Below are positions 51,602-61,020 of a stretch of 64,000 bases of DNA, piece after piece. The number at the start of each line of letters is the position of its first letter. The first letter of the stretch is position 1. The notes under the pieces were generated by a model. The model did not search any database, was not told where the DNA came from, and worked only from the letters and a program-made list of their open reading frames with translations. The stretch comes from Streptomyces rapamycinicus NRRL 5491 (GTDB taxonomy: Bacteria > Actinomycetota > Actinomycetes > Streptomycetales > Streptomycetaceae): positions 2,480,001-2,544,000 of the forward strand of contig NZ_CP085193.1 in the NCBI RefSeq assembly GCF_024298965.1, written 5' to 3'. The translations under genes and the position numbers were made by a program.

Positions 51602-54600
51602 ATGGCTCAGACCACCATCACCAGCGCGTCCGGCGAGCCGGAAGCGTCCGGCAGCGGAAAGCAGACCCCCCTCACCCGCGCCCTGGGCACGATCAGGACA
51701 CTGCGCAAACGGCTGGAGGACCAGGAGGGTCGTCAGCCGATCGCCGTGGTCGGCATCGGGCTACGCCTGCCCGGCGGCATCGACACCCTCGACGGTTACT
51801 GGGACGCGCTGGCAGCGGGCCGTAACCTTGTCGGCCCGCTGCCCGAAGCGCGCAAGGGCCCGTTCGCCGACGCCTGGGAGGGCCTGCCCCAGCGCGGCGG
51901 CTTCCTGGAGGGCGACGTGCTCGCCTTCGACGCCGAGTTCTTCGGGATCAGCCCGCGCGAGGCCCGCCATCTGGACCCCCAGCAGCGGCTGTTGCTCGAG
52001 GTGACCTGGGAGGCCCTGGAGAACGCCGGCATCCCCGCGACCGCGTTCGACGGCACGTCGGCCGGGGCCTACCTCGGCATCATGTGGCAGGACTACCGAG
52101 AGTGGCTGGAAGCGGAGTCCGACGCGTACGCCACCACGGGAAACGGGCACAACTTCGCGGCCGGCCGCATCGCCTACGCCCTCGGCCTACGGGGCCCCGC
52201 CGTCGCGGTGGACACGGCCTGCTCCTCCTCGCTCGTCGCGGTGCACCTGGCGGCGCAGGCGCTGCGCCGCGACGAGTGCGAGATCGCGCTCGCCGCGGGC
52301 GTCAACCTCATCATGTCCCCGCGGTCGATGCGTCTGGTGCACGAGACCCGATCGCTGGCCCCCGACGGTCTGTGCAAGACCTTTGACGCCCGCGCCAACG
52401 GATTCGTCCGCGGGGAGGGCTGCGGTGCCGTCGTCCTCAAACGCCTTGACCACGCCCTGCGGGACGGCGACCGGGTGTACGCCGTGGTGCGCGGCACGGC
52501 CGTCAACCAGGACGGCCGCTCCGGCGGGTTCACGGCGCCCAACGTGCTGTCCCAGGTCTCGCTGATCGAGACGGCTCTCGCGCGATCCGGGCTGGAGCCA
52601 CGGGACATCGGCTACGTCGAGGCCCACGGCACGGGCACCTCGCTGGGCGACCCGATCGAGATGGAGGCGCTGGCCACCGCGCTGGGCCGCAGGAACGGCG
52701 GTGCCCCGCTGCCCGTCGGCGCGGTGAAGACCAACTTCGGGCATCTGGAGAGCGCGGCCGGGGTAGCGGGCCTGGTCAAGGCCGTGCTGTGCCTGCGCCG
52801 TCGCCAGGTGCCGCCACTGGTCCACTTCCGCACCCTCAATCCACGGATCGACCTGTCGGGGACCGGGATCACGGTGCCCGCGCGACTGCTGGACTGGCCG
52901 GCGGAGAGCGGCCGGTACGCCGGAGTCAGCTCATTCGGGATGAGTGGCACCAACGCCCATGTCGTCGTGGGCCCGGCGCCGGATCAGCCGACCACGGCGG
53001 CCGGCGCCCCGGTCACCGGCTTCGAGATATCGGCCCGGACCACCACCGCGCTGCACGAGCTGGCCGCCCGGTACGCCGACCACCTCGCGGCCGACACGCA
53101 CGGGACCGAGCCGACCGGCTACGCGGCGTTCGCCCGCACGGCTTCGTACGGACGCGCTCGGCTCCCGGTACGCGCCCGCGTCACGGCGCCGGACGCCACC
53201 ACCGCGCAGGCCGCGCTGCGCGCCCTCGCCTCCGGAGAGCCGCACCCCGCCGTCGCCCTCGGCGCGGCGCACCGCGCCGAGGGCGGATCTAGCACCACCG
53301 TCGGCGAGCCGGACGATGCCGAAGCGAGCGGCGCCGTGCCGCCCCGGCGAGTGGTGGACCTGCCGTCGTATCCGTGGCAGCGGCGGCGGTACGCGCCCGA
53401 GCGGTGGCCCTCGACCATCGTGCGTCCGACCGCCGGTACCGGGACGGATCAGGCCGACCCGCCCGCGGCGCACGAGGTCGTGTGGGAGACGGCCGGGCCG
53501 GGCGGTACGGACCCCGACGCCCGGTTCGTGGTGGCGGGCGACGACGACGAGCTACGGGGGCTGCTGGTGACCGAGGCGGCGGCACGCGGCGCGCGCGGCA
53601 CCGTCCTCGCTCCGTCGCCCGTGGCCGTTCCGGAGGGCTGGGCATACGCCCCGCTGCCCGTAGGCGCCCAGGAGTGGGCGCGGTTCTGGGCCACGGTCGC
53701 GGAGGCGACGCCCGCCTCCCTGCTGCTGGTGCCGAGTGCACCCGCCGTGCCGAGGACGCTTGCCGAGGCCGCCGACGCCCCTGACCCCGTCGCCGCCACC
53801 GCACGACTGTGCGCCGCCGTGACCGGTGCGGTGAGTGCGCTGGCGAAGGCCGACGGGGCGTACCGCGCCTACGTCCTGACCCAAGGCGTCCTGCGCGTCG
53901 ACACGACGGACCGCACGGCGCTGACCGGGCACGGCTCGCTGCACGGCCTCGCGCCGGTCCTCGGCCTGGAACTCGGCTCCGTCTGGGGCGGTGTCGTCGA
54001 CCTGCCGACCAATCCCACGTCAAAGGACGCGAGGACGGCGCTGGAGTTCACCGCGGCGCAGACCCGCTCCGTCGTCGGCGACCCCAGGGCGGTCGTCGAG
54101 GACACGGCGGCGGTGCGCGCGGGCGTGGTGCGGGTGGCCCGGCTCCGCCCCGCGCGCGGCCGTCGCGCACAACTGCCGGTCCGTGCCGATGCCACCTATT
54201 GCGTCACGGGCGGACTGGGCGCCGTGGGACGGGAGTTGACCGCCGAGCTGGTCGACCGCGGAGCACGGCATCTGCTGCTCGTCGGCAGGCGGGCGGAGGC
54301 GGACCTCACCCAGGACGCTGTCGCGCTGCTGGCCGGGGTGCGTGGCGCTGGTGTGGAGGTGCTCTACCGGGGAGGCGGCTGCGACTCGCCTGAAGCGCTC
54401 GCGGCGCTCGACGCGGATCTGGGCACGATGCCACCAGTGGCGGGCGTCGTCCACGCCGCCGGCACGCTCGAGCGCAGTCCGGTCGCGGATCTGACGGCCG
54501 AGGACTTCGCCTCCGCGCTGAGCGCCAAGGCAGGGGCCGCCTGGTGGCTCCACCTCGTCTTCGCGAACCGGCCCTTGGACTTCTTCGTCCTGGTCTCGTC

Positions 54601-57600
54601 GGTGTCCGCGCTGTGGGGCACCGAGGACTGTGCGGCGTACTCCGCGGCCAACGGCGCCCTCGACGCGCTCGCGGCCCACCGCGCCGGCCTCGGTCTGCCG
54701 GCGGTGAGCCTGGCGTACGGTCCCTGGGACCTGGCCGGGGCGGGGATGGCCGACAGCACCTCTCGGGAACGGTTCGCGCGCCTGGGCGTCGGGGCGCTCA
54801 CCCCCGTGGCCGGCCGGGCCGCGCTGACCGGTACGGCGGCGGCCGCCACCGGGCACGTCGTGGCCTGCCCGCTCGACCTGCCCCGACTGGCCGTCGTGTT
54901 GTCGGGGCTGCGGCCCCGCGGCCTGTTCGCCGGGGCGCCGGGGACGGGCGACACCACCGGGGGCCTGGGTCCGGAAGGCGAGCCGTCCGTCTCCGCTGAA
55001 CTGGCGGCCCTGCCGCCGGAGGCCCTCCCGGACGCCGTCCGTTCCCATGTGCTACGGCTGCTGGCGGCCCAGTTGGGCCACACCGACCAGGGTGCGCTCC
55101 GCGACGACCTCGGCTTCCTCGACCTGGGGCTGGACTCGATCATGGCCGTGGATCTGGCGGTCCGGCTGTCACGCGCCTTCGGCACCCATGTACAGGCGGC
55201 GGACGTCTTCGACCACCCGACGGTGGCCGAACTGTCCGGGCATCTGGTGCGACGCTGGGAGGAGGAACGGGCTGACGGTTCCGGAGCCGACGCCTCGCCC
55301 CCCGTCTCGGTCCCTGCCGCTTCCGGACCGGCGGACGGCTCCGGCCGTGCCCGATGCGCCGGTCCCGCGCCCACCGCCCCGGCCGTACGCGAACGCCAGG
55401 AGGCGCACGCCGGCGGTCCGGCCCCGACACCCGCCGCCCCGGCGCCGCTGCCCCCGCCCGACGGCGCCCAGCCCATCGCCATTGTCGGCATGGCGGGCCG
55501 TTTCCCGCGGGCCGACTCCGTGGAGGAGCTGTGGGACCTGTTACGCGAGGGCCGCGACGGCGTGGGGACGGTGCCCGAGGGCCGTTGGGACAGGGCGGTG
55601 TTCCATGGCGGTGGCGCCGATGACCTGACTGCCGACGGGGTGCGGATCACCACGGACCAGGGCGGTTTCCTGCGCGACATCGACCGGTTCGACGCGACGT
55701 TCTTCGACATCCCGGTCCGGGAGGCGGAGCACCTCGACCCCCAGCAGCGGCTGCTGCTGGAGTCGGCCTGGCACGCCCTGGAGGACGCCCGGATCGATCC
55801 CCGGGGCCTCAAGGAATCCCGCACGGGCGTGTTCGTCGGCATCAGCTACGCCGACTACGCCCGGCTCTTGGCGCGCGGCGGGCCCGAGCGGATCGACGCG
55901 TACTACGGCACGGGCACCGCGCTCAACGCGGCCGCGGCCCGCATCGCCTTCACCCTCGGCCTGCGCGGCCCGGCGATGGCGGTGGACACCGCCTGCTCCT
56001 CCTCGCTGGTGGCACTGCACCTGGCGGTCCGTTCGCTACGCTCCGGCGAGACCGAGGCCGCGCTCGCCGGCGGGGTCAACCTCCTGCTCGACCCCATGTC
56101 GTCGGTGGCGGTCAGTCGCGCCCATATGCTTTCACCGGACGGCCGCTGCCGTACCTTCTCCGCCGCCGCGAACGGCTTCGTCCGCTCGGAGGCCTGCGGG
56201 ATCCTGGTCCTGAAGCGGCTGGACGACGCCCGCCGGGACGGGGACCGCGTACTGGCGCTGATCCGTGGCAGTTCCGTCAACCAGGACGGCGCGTCCTCGG
56301 GACTGACCGCGCCCAACGGCCGGGCCCAGGAGCAGATGCTCGCCGCGGCCCTGGCCGACGCCGGCATCGACGGCTCGCGCATGTCGTACCTGGAGGCGCA
56401 CGGCACCGGCACGGCACTGGGCGACCCCATCGAACTGCGCGCCGCGTGGCGGGCCCTGGGCCCGGGACGCGGCCCCGGAGAGCCGCTGTACGTGGGGTCG
56501 GTCAAGTCCAACGTCGGCCACTGCGAGTCGGCGGCGGGCGTCGTCGGTGTCATCAAGACGGTGCTGGCACTGCGGCACGGCGTGATACCGGCCAACCTCC
56601 ACTTCGACACGCCGAATCCGCAGGTGCCCTGGGCCGATATGAACGTCCGCGTGATGGATGCCCCCCTGGCCTGGCGCACCGGCGCCGGGCCACGGATCGC
56701 CGGAGTCTCCGGCTTCGGCTTCACCGGCACCAACGCGCACGTCGTGCTCTCCGAAGCCCCCGACAACGACCGGCCCGCCCTTGACGATCCCGCGGCCCCT
56801 CGCCCGGAGCCGCTGCTGGTGCCGCTGTCCGCGCCGGACGCGGCAGGTCTGGACCGCCTGAGCGAGACCTGGGAGCGATGGCTCACGGCCGCGCCGGAGG
56901 AGGCGCCGGCCCCCGCCGCGGCCACCGCCGGCGCCGCCCGCGCCCACTTCCGGTACCGGCGGGCGTTACTCGGACGCGATCGGAAGCAGCTGCTGACGGC
57001 CCTGCGCGGCACACGGTCTCCCTCAGAGCCGGTGCACACGCCCCGGATCGCCTTCATCTTCTCCGGTCAGGGCAGTCAGTACTACGGCATGGGCCGTGAG
57101 CTGTATGAGACCGAGCCCGTCTTCCGGGACGTCTTCGACTCCTGCGACCGCCTGCTGGCCCCGGCGCTCGACGCGTCGCTGACCGAACTGACGCTGTACG
57201 GCGGGGACCGTGAGGCGATCAACGAGACCAGAGTGACCCAGCCGGCCCTGGTGACCCTCGAACTCGCGCTCGCCGCCCTGTGGCAGTCCTGGGGCGTGAC
57301 GCCGAAGGCGGTCATGGGACACAGCGTCGGAGAGATCGCCGCCGCGGTGTGGGCCGGTGTGATGGACCGGGCGACCGGGCTCGGCCTGATCGCACACCGC
57401 GCCGGACTGATGCAGCGGACCAAGCGCGGAGCAATGCTCGCGGTGGCCGCGCCCGAGGAGCGGGTGCTGGAGTGGATCGAGAGCCGCGGCCTGGATGTCG
57501 CGGCGGTCAACGGCCCCGAGGCGACCGTGGTGTCGGGCGCGCCCGACGCGATTTCCGCGCTCGCGGCGGCGCTCAAGGAGCGGGGGATCCGCGTGCGCGC

Positions 57601-60600
57601 GCTGACGGCGTCCCACGCCTTCCACTCCCGGCTGCTCGACCCGGCGCTGCCCTCGCTCACGGATCGTCTGCGGTCCCTGGAGTTCGGTCCGGCGCGGTTG
57701 CCGATCGTATCGAACGTGACGGGGCGGCTCGCCGAGGCCGGGACGTACGACGCGGAGTACTGGTGCCGGCACGCCCGCGATCCGGTGCGGTTCCACGACG
57801 GCCTGCGGCAGCTGGCCGGGCTCGGCATCGACCTCTGCCTGGAGATCGGACCGGACCGCACCCTGGTCAATCTGGTCCGGTCGGGCGGCCTGCTGCCGGC
57901 GGAAGGGCTCACGGCTTCACTGCGGCGCGGCGCGGCCGACCGCACGTCCCTCCTGACCGCCGCCAAGTCCCTGTACGAACGCGGACAGGACCTGGACTGG
58001 GGCCGGGTCTACCCGCGCGGCAGCCGGCCCCGCGGCGACGCGCCGCGCTATCCCTTCGCCAGGACCCGCCACTGGACACCGCTCGCGACGGCCGGGGGCC
58101 CGGCGCCCGAACCCGCGGCCGTACCGGCACCGCGGACTCCCGCCTGGGGCACCGAACTGCGCTCCCCCGCCCTGCGTGGCCGGGTGTTCAGCACCGAGCG
58201 GAGCACGGTGTACCCGCCGCACCTGACCGACCACCGGCTCTTCGGCACGGTCTCGGTGCCCGGCGCGTCCCAGACCGCCACCGTCCTGTCCGCACTGGGC
58301 GCCGGGGGCGCCCCGGTCACGCTGGAGGACCTGCACTTCCCGCGCGCGCTCGTGCTGCACGACGGCGAGCGCTACGAACTCCAGGTCATCGACGTCGAGG
58401 CGCGGCACGGTTGCCGCACGGTGAGCGTGCAGAGCCTGGTCGATCCCGAACAGGGCAGCTGGCAGGAGCACTTGGCGGCCCGGAGCGTACCGGACCACGA
58501 GGACGAGGGCCGGCGGACACCCGACCGCCCGGCGTTCACCACGGCCGCGGAACGACGGCTGAGCGGCTCCGACTTCTACCGTCACCTCCACTCCCTCGGC
58601 TACCACCTGGGCCCGTCCTTCCGCTGGATCGCGGAGGCCTGGATCCGCGGCGACGAGGCACTGGTCCGGTTCGCCGAGCCGGAGCGGATGAACGAGGACC
58701 CGTCCGGTTACGAGATCCATCCCGGGCTGCTGGACTCGTGCCTGCAAAGCGCGGTGGTCTTCGGGGTAGGCGGACCGGACGGGGGCGCGACGGCGGAGGG
58801 CGAGCTGTTGGCCATCCCGTTCGCGGCCGCCCGGCTGACCTTCCCCGGACGGCCCGGCCGGGCACGGGAGCTGTGGGGCCATGTGCGGGCGGTGCGGCGG
58901 CGCCGTTCCGGTGACTTCCAGCAGGTGGACTCCGCTGACCTGCATCTCTTCGACGCGGCGGGCGCGACCGTGCTGGCTGTGGACGGATTCCGCTTCCGCT
59001 CCGCGCCCCGTGCCCTGCTGGAGCGCTCACTGCGCGAGCCGTCGCGGCACGGCTACGAACTCACCTGGGTACGGGACGCCTCCGCCCCGGGCGGCGCCGA
59101 GGAGCCGGAGGGTACCGGCCGAGAGCTCACGGTCGCCGTACTCGGCGCCGAGGAGGACACCGGGCGAACGGTGAGCACCGCGCTCACCGAGCTCGGGCAC
59201 CGTGTGGTGGCGGTGGCCGGGAAGGAACCCGCCTGGCCCACCGCCGACCTCGTCGTCGACGCCCGCTTCTGCGACGCCCCGCCGGCCACGGCGACCGCGG
59301 CCGGTGTCCCGGCGGCTCTCGCCGACGCGGCCCTGATGGCGGCCTGGCAGCTGACCGAGTCGCTGCGGGCGGCGCGGGCCGACATCCCGTACGCGGTGCT
59401 CGGCGTGGAGACGCCGGTGGGCGACGGCGGCCACGACTCCACCACGGGTCCGGACGGCCCCGGGGACGTGGCCGACGAGCCCTCCGACGGCTCCTCCGGC
59501 ACCGCGCCGGGCGCGGACCGCGCCCCGGTACGTGACGCGTTGTTCGGGCTGCTCGCCTCCCTGGCCGCCGAGCAGCCAGGCCGTCCGCTGCTGCGGATCA
59601 CGCTCGCCGACGGCTGGGCCGCCCCCGTGCTCGCCCGCGTGCTCACGCGCTCGGCGGCCTCCGGAGCGTCCGGGGCCATGGTGCGGCTCGGCGCCGGCAC
59701 GGTGCACACCGCCCGGCTGACGGCGTGCCGGGCCGACACCGGTGTGGCCGAGTCCGTCGGTGGCGCGGACAGTGCGGCTCTGATCACCGGTGGGCTGGGC
59801 GCGCTCGGCCTGAGCAGCGCCGTCTTTCTGGCCCGCCGCGGGGTGCGCGCGATCACGCTCATGGCCCGGTCCGCCCCGGACGCCGCCGCGCGTGCCGTCA
59901 TCGACGAACTGACGGCGGGCGGCACGCTCGTCGAGGTGGTGCGCGGCGATGTCACCGACCCCAGCGCCTGCCGGGCGGCGGTGACCGCCGCGGCCCGGCA
60001 CGCCCCGCTGCGCACCGTGCTGCATCTGGCGGGGACGAACGACGACCACGCCTTCGAACGGCAGACCCCCGCTTCCTTCGAGGCGGTCTTCGCCGCGAAG
60101 GCCCGGGGGGCTGCGGAGCTGTACCGGGCGCTGTGGGGCCACCGGCTGGACGCCTTCGTGCTCTTCTCGTCGGCCTCGGCCGTACTGGGCTCCGCCGGGC
60201 AGACCAACTACGCGGCGGCCAACGGCTTCCTCGCCGGGCTGGCCGAGTGGCTGCGCGCCCGCGGAGTGCCCGCGACCAGCGTCGACTGGGGTCCGTGGGC
60301 GCCGGGTGCCAAGGGCGGTCTGGCCGCCACCGACGCGGCCGATCGGGCCATCGGCAGACTGGGTATCCGTACGCTGACCGACGCGGAGGCCGAGGAACTG
60401 TTCGGCATGGTCCTCAGCGGGCGGCGGTCCCGCATCGTCGCGGTCGCGGTCGGCCCGGAGGCCGCCGCCACCGCGCCGGCGGGCCACCCCATGGCGGCGC
60501 TCTTCGCCGCGCCGCCTCAGCCGCGTGCGGCGGGCGGGGCCGGACCGGAGCGGGGGTGGCTGAGGACCGCCCTCGACGGTCTGCCGGCCGAGGACCGCGG

Positions 60601-61009
60601 GACGCTCCTCCTGGGCACCCTGCGGTCGTTGACCGGCGAGGTGCTGGGCGACGGCTCGAACGTGGACGACGAGCTCGGCTTCGGCGACATGGGCGTGGAC
60701 TCGATCATGGCCATCGATCTCCGAGGCGGCCTGGCCCAGGCACTGGGCCGCGATCTGCCCGCCACGGTCGCCTTCGACCACCCGAGCATCTCCCGCCTGT
60801 GCGGATACGTCCTGGACCTGCTGTATCCGGCGTCCGCGAGCGGCCCGGAGCCGCACCCGCGCCCCGAGCCACCCGTACCCGGCGAAGCGCTGGAGGACCT
60901 GTCGTTCGACGAACTCCTGCATGCGGTACAGGCGGACGTCGCGGCCGGAGACGAGGAGAACACCGGCATCCGGACGGACGTGCCGGCAGACACAGCAGCA
61001 GAGAAATGA
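51602..61009 (+). CDS. Type I PKS, modules 2-3: KS-(no AT)-KR-ACP / KS-AT-DH-KR-ACP
   Basis: 3135 residues, ribosome site GAGGAAA before ATG 51602. An N-terminal coiled coil (about 20-42) should dock to an upstream carrier. Module 2: KS with Cys207, then only about 130 residues before the post-AT linker LPSYPWQRRRY (about 587), so the AT is absent; KR with Tyr1013; ACP Ser1179. Module 3: KS with Cys1465; AT Ser1908 (GHSVGE) with HAFH at 2005, the malonyl-CoA signature; DH His2211 and Asp2378, both motifs canonical; KR Tyr2870; ACP Ser3034. The C-terminal acidic segment (LSFDELLHAV) is a docking tail. Module 2 must be loaded in trans, perhaps by the module 3 AT. Reduction level fits building a conjugated polyene. 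Two TTA codons lie in module 3. It corresponds to neocarzilin ORF5. Confidence 0.95.
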   Translation: MAQTTITSASGEPEASGSGKQTPLTRALGTIRTLRKRLEDQEGRQPIAVVGIGLRLPGGIDTLDGYWDALAAGRNLVGPLPEARKGPFADAWEGLPQRGGFLEGDVLAFDAEFFGISPREARHLDPQQRLLLEVTWEALENAGIPATAFDGTSAGAYLGIMWQDYREWLEAESDAYATTGNGHNFAAGRIAYALGLRGPAVAVDTACSSSLVAVHLAAQALRRDECEIALAAGVNLIMSPRSMRLVHETRSLAPDGLCKTFDARANGFVRGEGCGAVVLKRLDHALRDGDRVYAVVRGTAVNQDGRSGGFTAPNVLSQVSLIETALARSGLEPRDIGYVEAHGTGTSLGDPIEMEALATALGRRNGGAPLPVGAVKTNFGHLESAAGVAGLVKAVLCLRRRQVPPLVHFRTLNPRIDLSGTGITVPARLLDWPAESGRYAGVSSFGMSGTNAHVVVGPAPDQPTTAAGAPVTGFEISARTTTALHELAARYADHLAADTHGTEPTGYAAFARTASYGRARLPVRARVTAPDATTAQAALRALASGEPHPAVALGAAHRAEGGSSTTVGEPDDAEASGAVPPRRVVDLPSYPWQRRRYAPERWPSTIVRPTAGTGTDQADPPAAHEVVWETAGPGGTDPDARFVVAGDDDELRGLLVTEAAARGARGTVLAPSPVAVPEGWAYAPLPVGAQEWARFWATVAEATPASLLLVPSAPAVPRTLAEAADAPDPVAATARLCAAVTGAVSALAKADGAYRAYVLTQGVLRVDTTDRTALTGHGSLHGLAPVLGLELGSVWGGVVDLPTNPTSKDARTALEFTAAQTRSVVGDPRAVVEDTAAVRAGVVRVARLRPARGRRAQLPVRADATYCVTGGLGAVGRELTAELVDRGARHLLLVGRRAEADLTQDAVALLAGVRGAGVEVLYRGGGCDSPEALAALDADLGTMPPVAGVVHAAGTLERSPVADLTAEDFASALSAKAGAAWWLHLVFANRPLDFFVLVSSVSALWGTEDCAAYSAANGALDALAAHRAGLGLPAVSLAYGPWDLAGAGMADSTSRERFARLGVGALTPVAGRAALTGTAAAATGHVVACPLDLPRLAVVLSGLRPRGLFAGAPGTGDTTGGLGPEGEPSVSAELAALPPEALPDAVRSHVLRLLAAQLGHTDQGALRDDLGFLDLGLDSIMAVDLAVRLSRAFGTHVQAADVFDHPTVAELSGHLVRRWEEERADGSGADASPPVSVPAASGPADGSGRARCAGPAPTAPAVRERQEAHAGGPAPTPAAPAPLPPPDGAQPIAIVGMAGRFPRADSVEELWDLLREGRDGVGTVPEGRWDRAVFHGGGADDLTADGVRITTDQGGFLRDIDRFDATFFDIPVREAEHLDPQQRLLLESAWHALEDARIDPRGLKESRTGVFVGISYADYARLLARGGPERIDAYYGTGTALNAAAARIAFTLGLRGPAMAVDTACSSSLVALHLAVRSLRSGETEAALAGGVNLLLDPMSSVAVSRAHMLSPDGRCRTFSAAANGFVRSEACGILVLKRLDDARRDGDRVLALIRGSSVNQDGASSGLTAPNGRAQEQMLAAALADAGIDGSRMSYLEAHGTGTALGDPIELRAAWRALGPGRGPGEPLYVGSVKSNVGHCESAAGVVGVIKTVLALRHGVIPANLHFDTPNPQVPWADMNVRVMDAPLAWRTGAGPRIAGVSGFGFTGTNAHVVLSEAPDNDRPALDDPAAPRPEPLLVPLSAPDAAGLDRLSETWERWLTAAPEEAPAPAAATAGAARAHFRYRRALLGRDRKQLLTALRGTRSPSEPVHTPRIAFIFSGQGSQYYGMGRELYETEPVFRDVFDSCDRLLAPALDASLTELTLYGGDREAINETRVTQPALVTLELALAALWQSWGVTPKAVMGHSVGEIAAAVWAGVMDRATGLGLIAHRAGLMQRTKRGAMLAVAAPEERVLEWIESRGLDVAAVNGPEATVVSGAPDAISALAAALKERGIRVRALTASHAFHSRLLDPALPSLTDRLRSLEFGPARLPIVSNVTGRLAEAGTYDAEYWCRHARDPVRFHDGLRQLAGLGIDLCLEIGPDRTLVNLVRSGGLLPAEGLTASLRRGAADRTSLLTAAKSLYERGQDLDWGRVYPRGSRPRGDAPRYPFARTRHWTPLATAGGPAPEPAAVPAPRTPAWGTELRSPALRGRVFSTERSTVYPPHLTDHRLFGTVSVPGASQTATVLSALGAGGAPVTLEDLHFPRALVLHDGERYELQVIDVEARHGCRTVSVQSLVDPEQGSWQEHLAARSVPDHEDEGRRTPDRPAFTTAAERRLSGSDFYRHLHSLGYHLGPSFRWIAEAWIRGDEALVRFAEPERMNEDPSGYEIHPGLLDSCLQSAVVFGVGGPDGGATAEGELLAIPFAAARLTFPGRPGRARELWGHVRAVRRRRSGDFQQVDSADLHLFDAAGATVLAVDGFRFRSAPRALLERSLREPSRHGYELTWVRDASAPGGAEEPEGTGRELTVAVLGAEEDTGRTVSTALTELGHRVVAVAGKEPAWPTADLVVDARFCDAPPATATAAGVPAALADAALMAAWQLTESLRAARADIPYAVLGVETPVGDGGHDSTTGPDGPGDVADEPSDGSSGTAPGADRAPVRDALFGLLASLAAEQPGRPLLRITLADGWAAPVLARVLTRSAASGASGAMVRLGAGTVHTARLTACRADTGVAESVGGADSAALITGGLGALGLSSAVFLARRGVRAITLMARSAPDAAARAVIDELTAGGTLVEVVRGDVTDPSACRAAVTAAARHAPLRTVLHLAGTNDDHAFERQTPASFEAVFAAKARGAAELYRALWGHRLDAFVLFSSASAVLGSAGQTNYAAANGFLAGLAEWLRARGVPATSVDWGPWAPGAKGGLAATDAADRAIGRLGIRTLTDAEAEELFGMVLSGRRSRIVAVAVGPEAAATAPAGHPMAALFAAPPQPRAAGGAGPERGWLRTALDGLPAEDRGTLLLGTLRSLTGEVLGDGSNVDDELGFGDMGVDSIMAIDLRGGLAQALGRDLPATVAFDHPSISRLCGYVLDLLYPASASGPEPHPRPEPPVPGEALEDLSFDELLHAVQADVAAGDEENTGIRTDVPADTAAEK
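55541..55543 (+). promoter_or_regulatory. TTA leucine codon (bldA-dependent) in KS of module 3
   Basis: In-frame TTA in the segment LWDLLREG. In Streptomyces this codon needs the bldA tRNA, which matures late, so full-length synthesis of this PKS is expected only during differentiation. Confidence 0.85.
56966..56968 (+). promoter_or_regulatory. Second TTA codon in the KS-AT linker of module 3
   Basis: In-frame TTA in RRALLGRD. By eye these are the only two TTA codons I found in the PKS and halogenase genes. Confidence 0.85.
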
Positions 61010-61020
61010 GGCCGGACACC

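Noticed and set aside
59725..61005. N-terminal extension of the module 4 PKS into the module 3 region
   Set aside because: This part overlaps the KR-ACP of the previous PKS in another frame and is low-complexity. The true protein begins with a docking helix at 61021 (or 61006).
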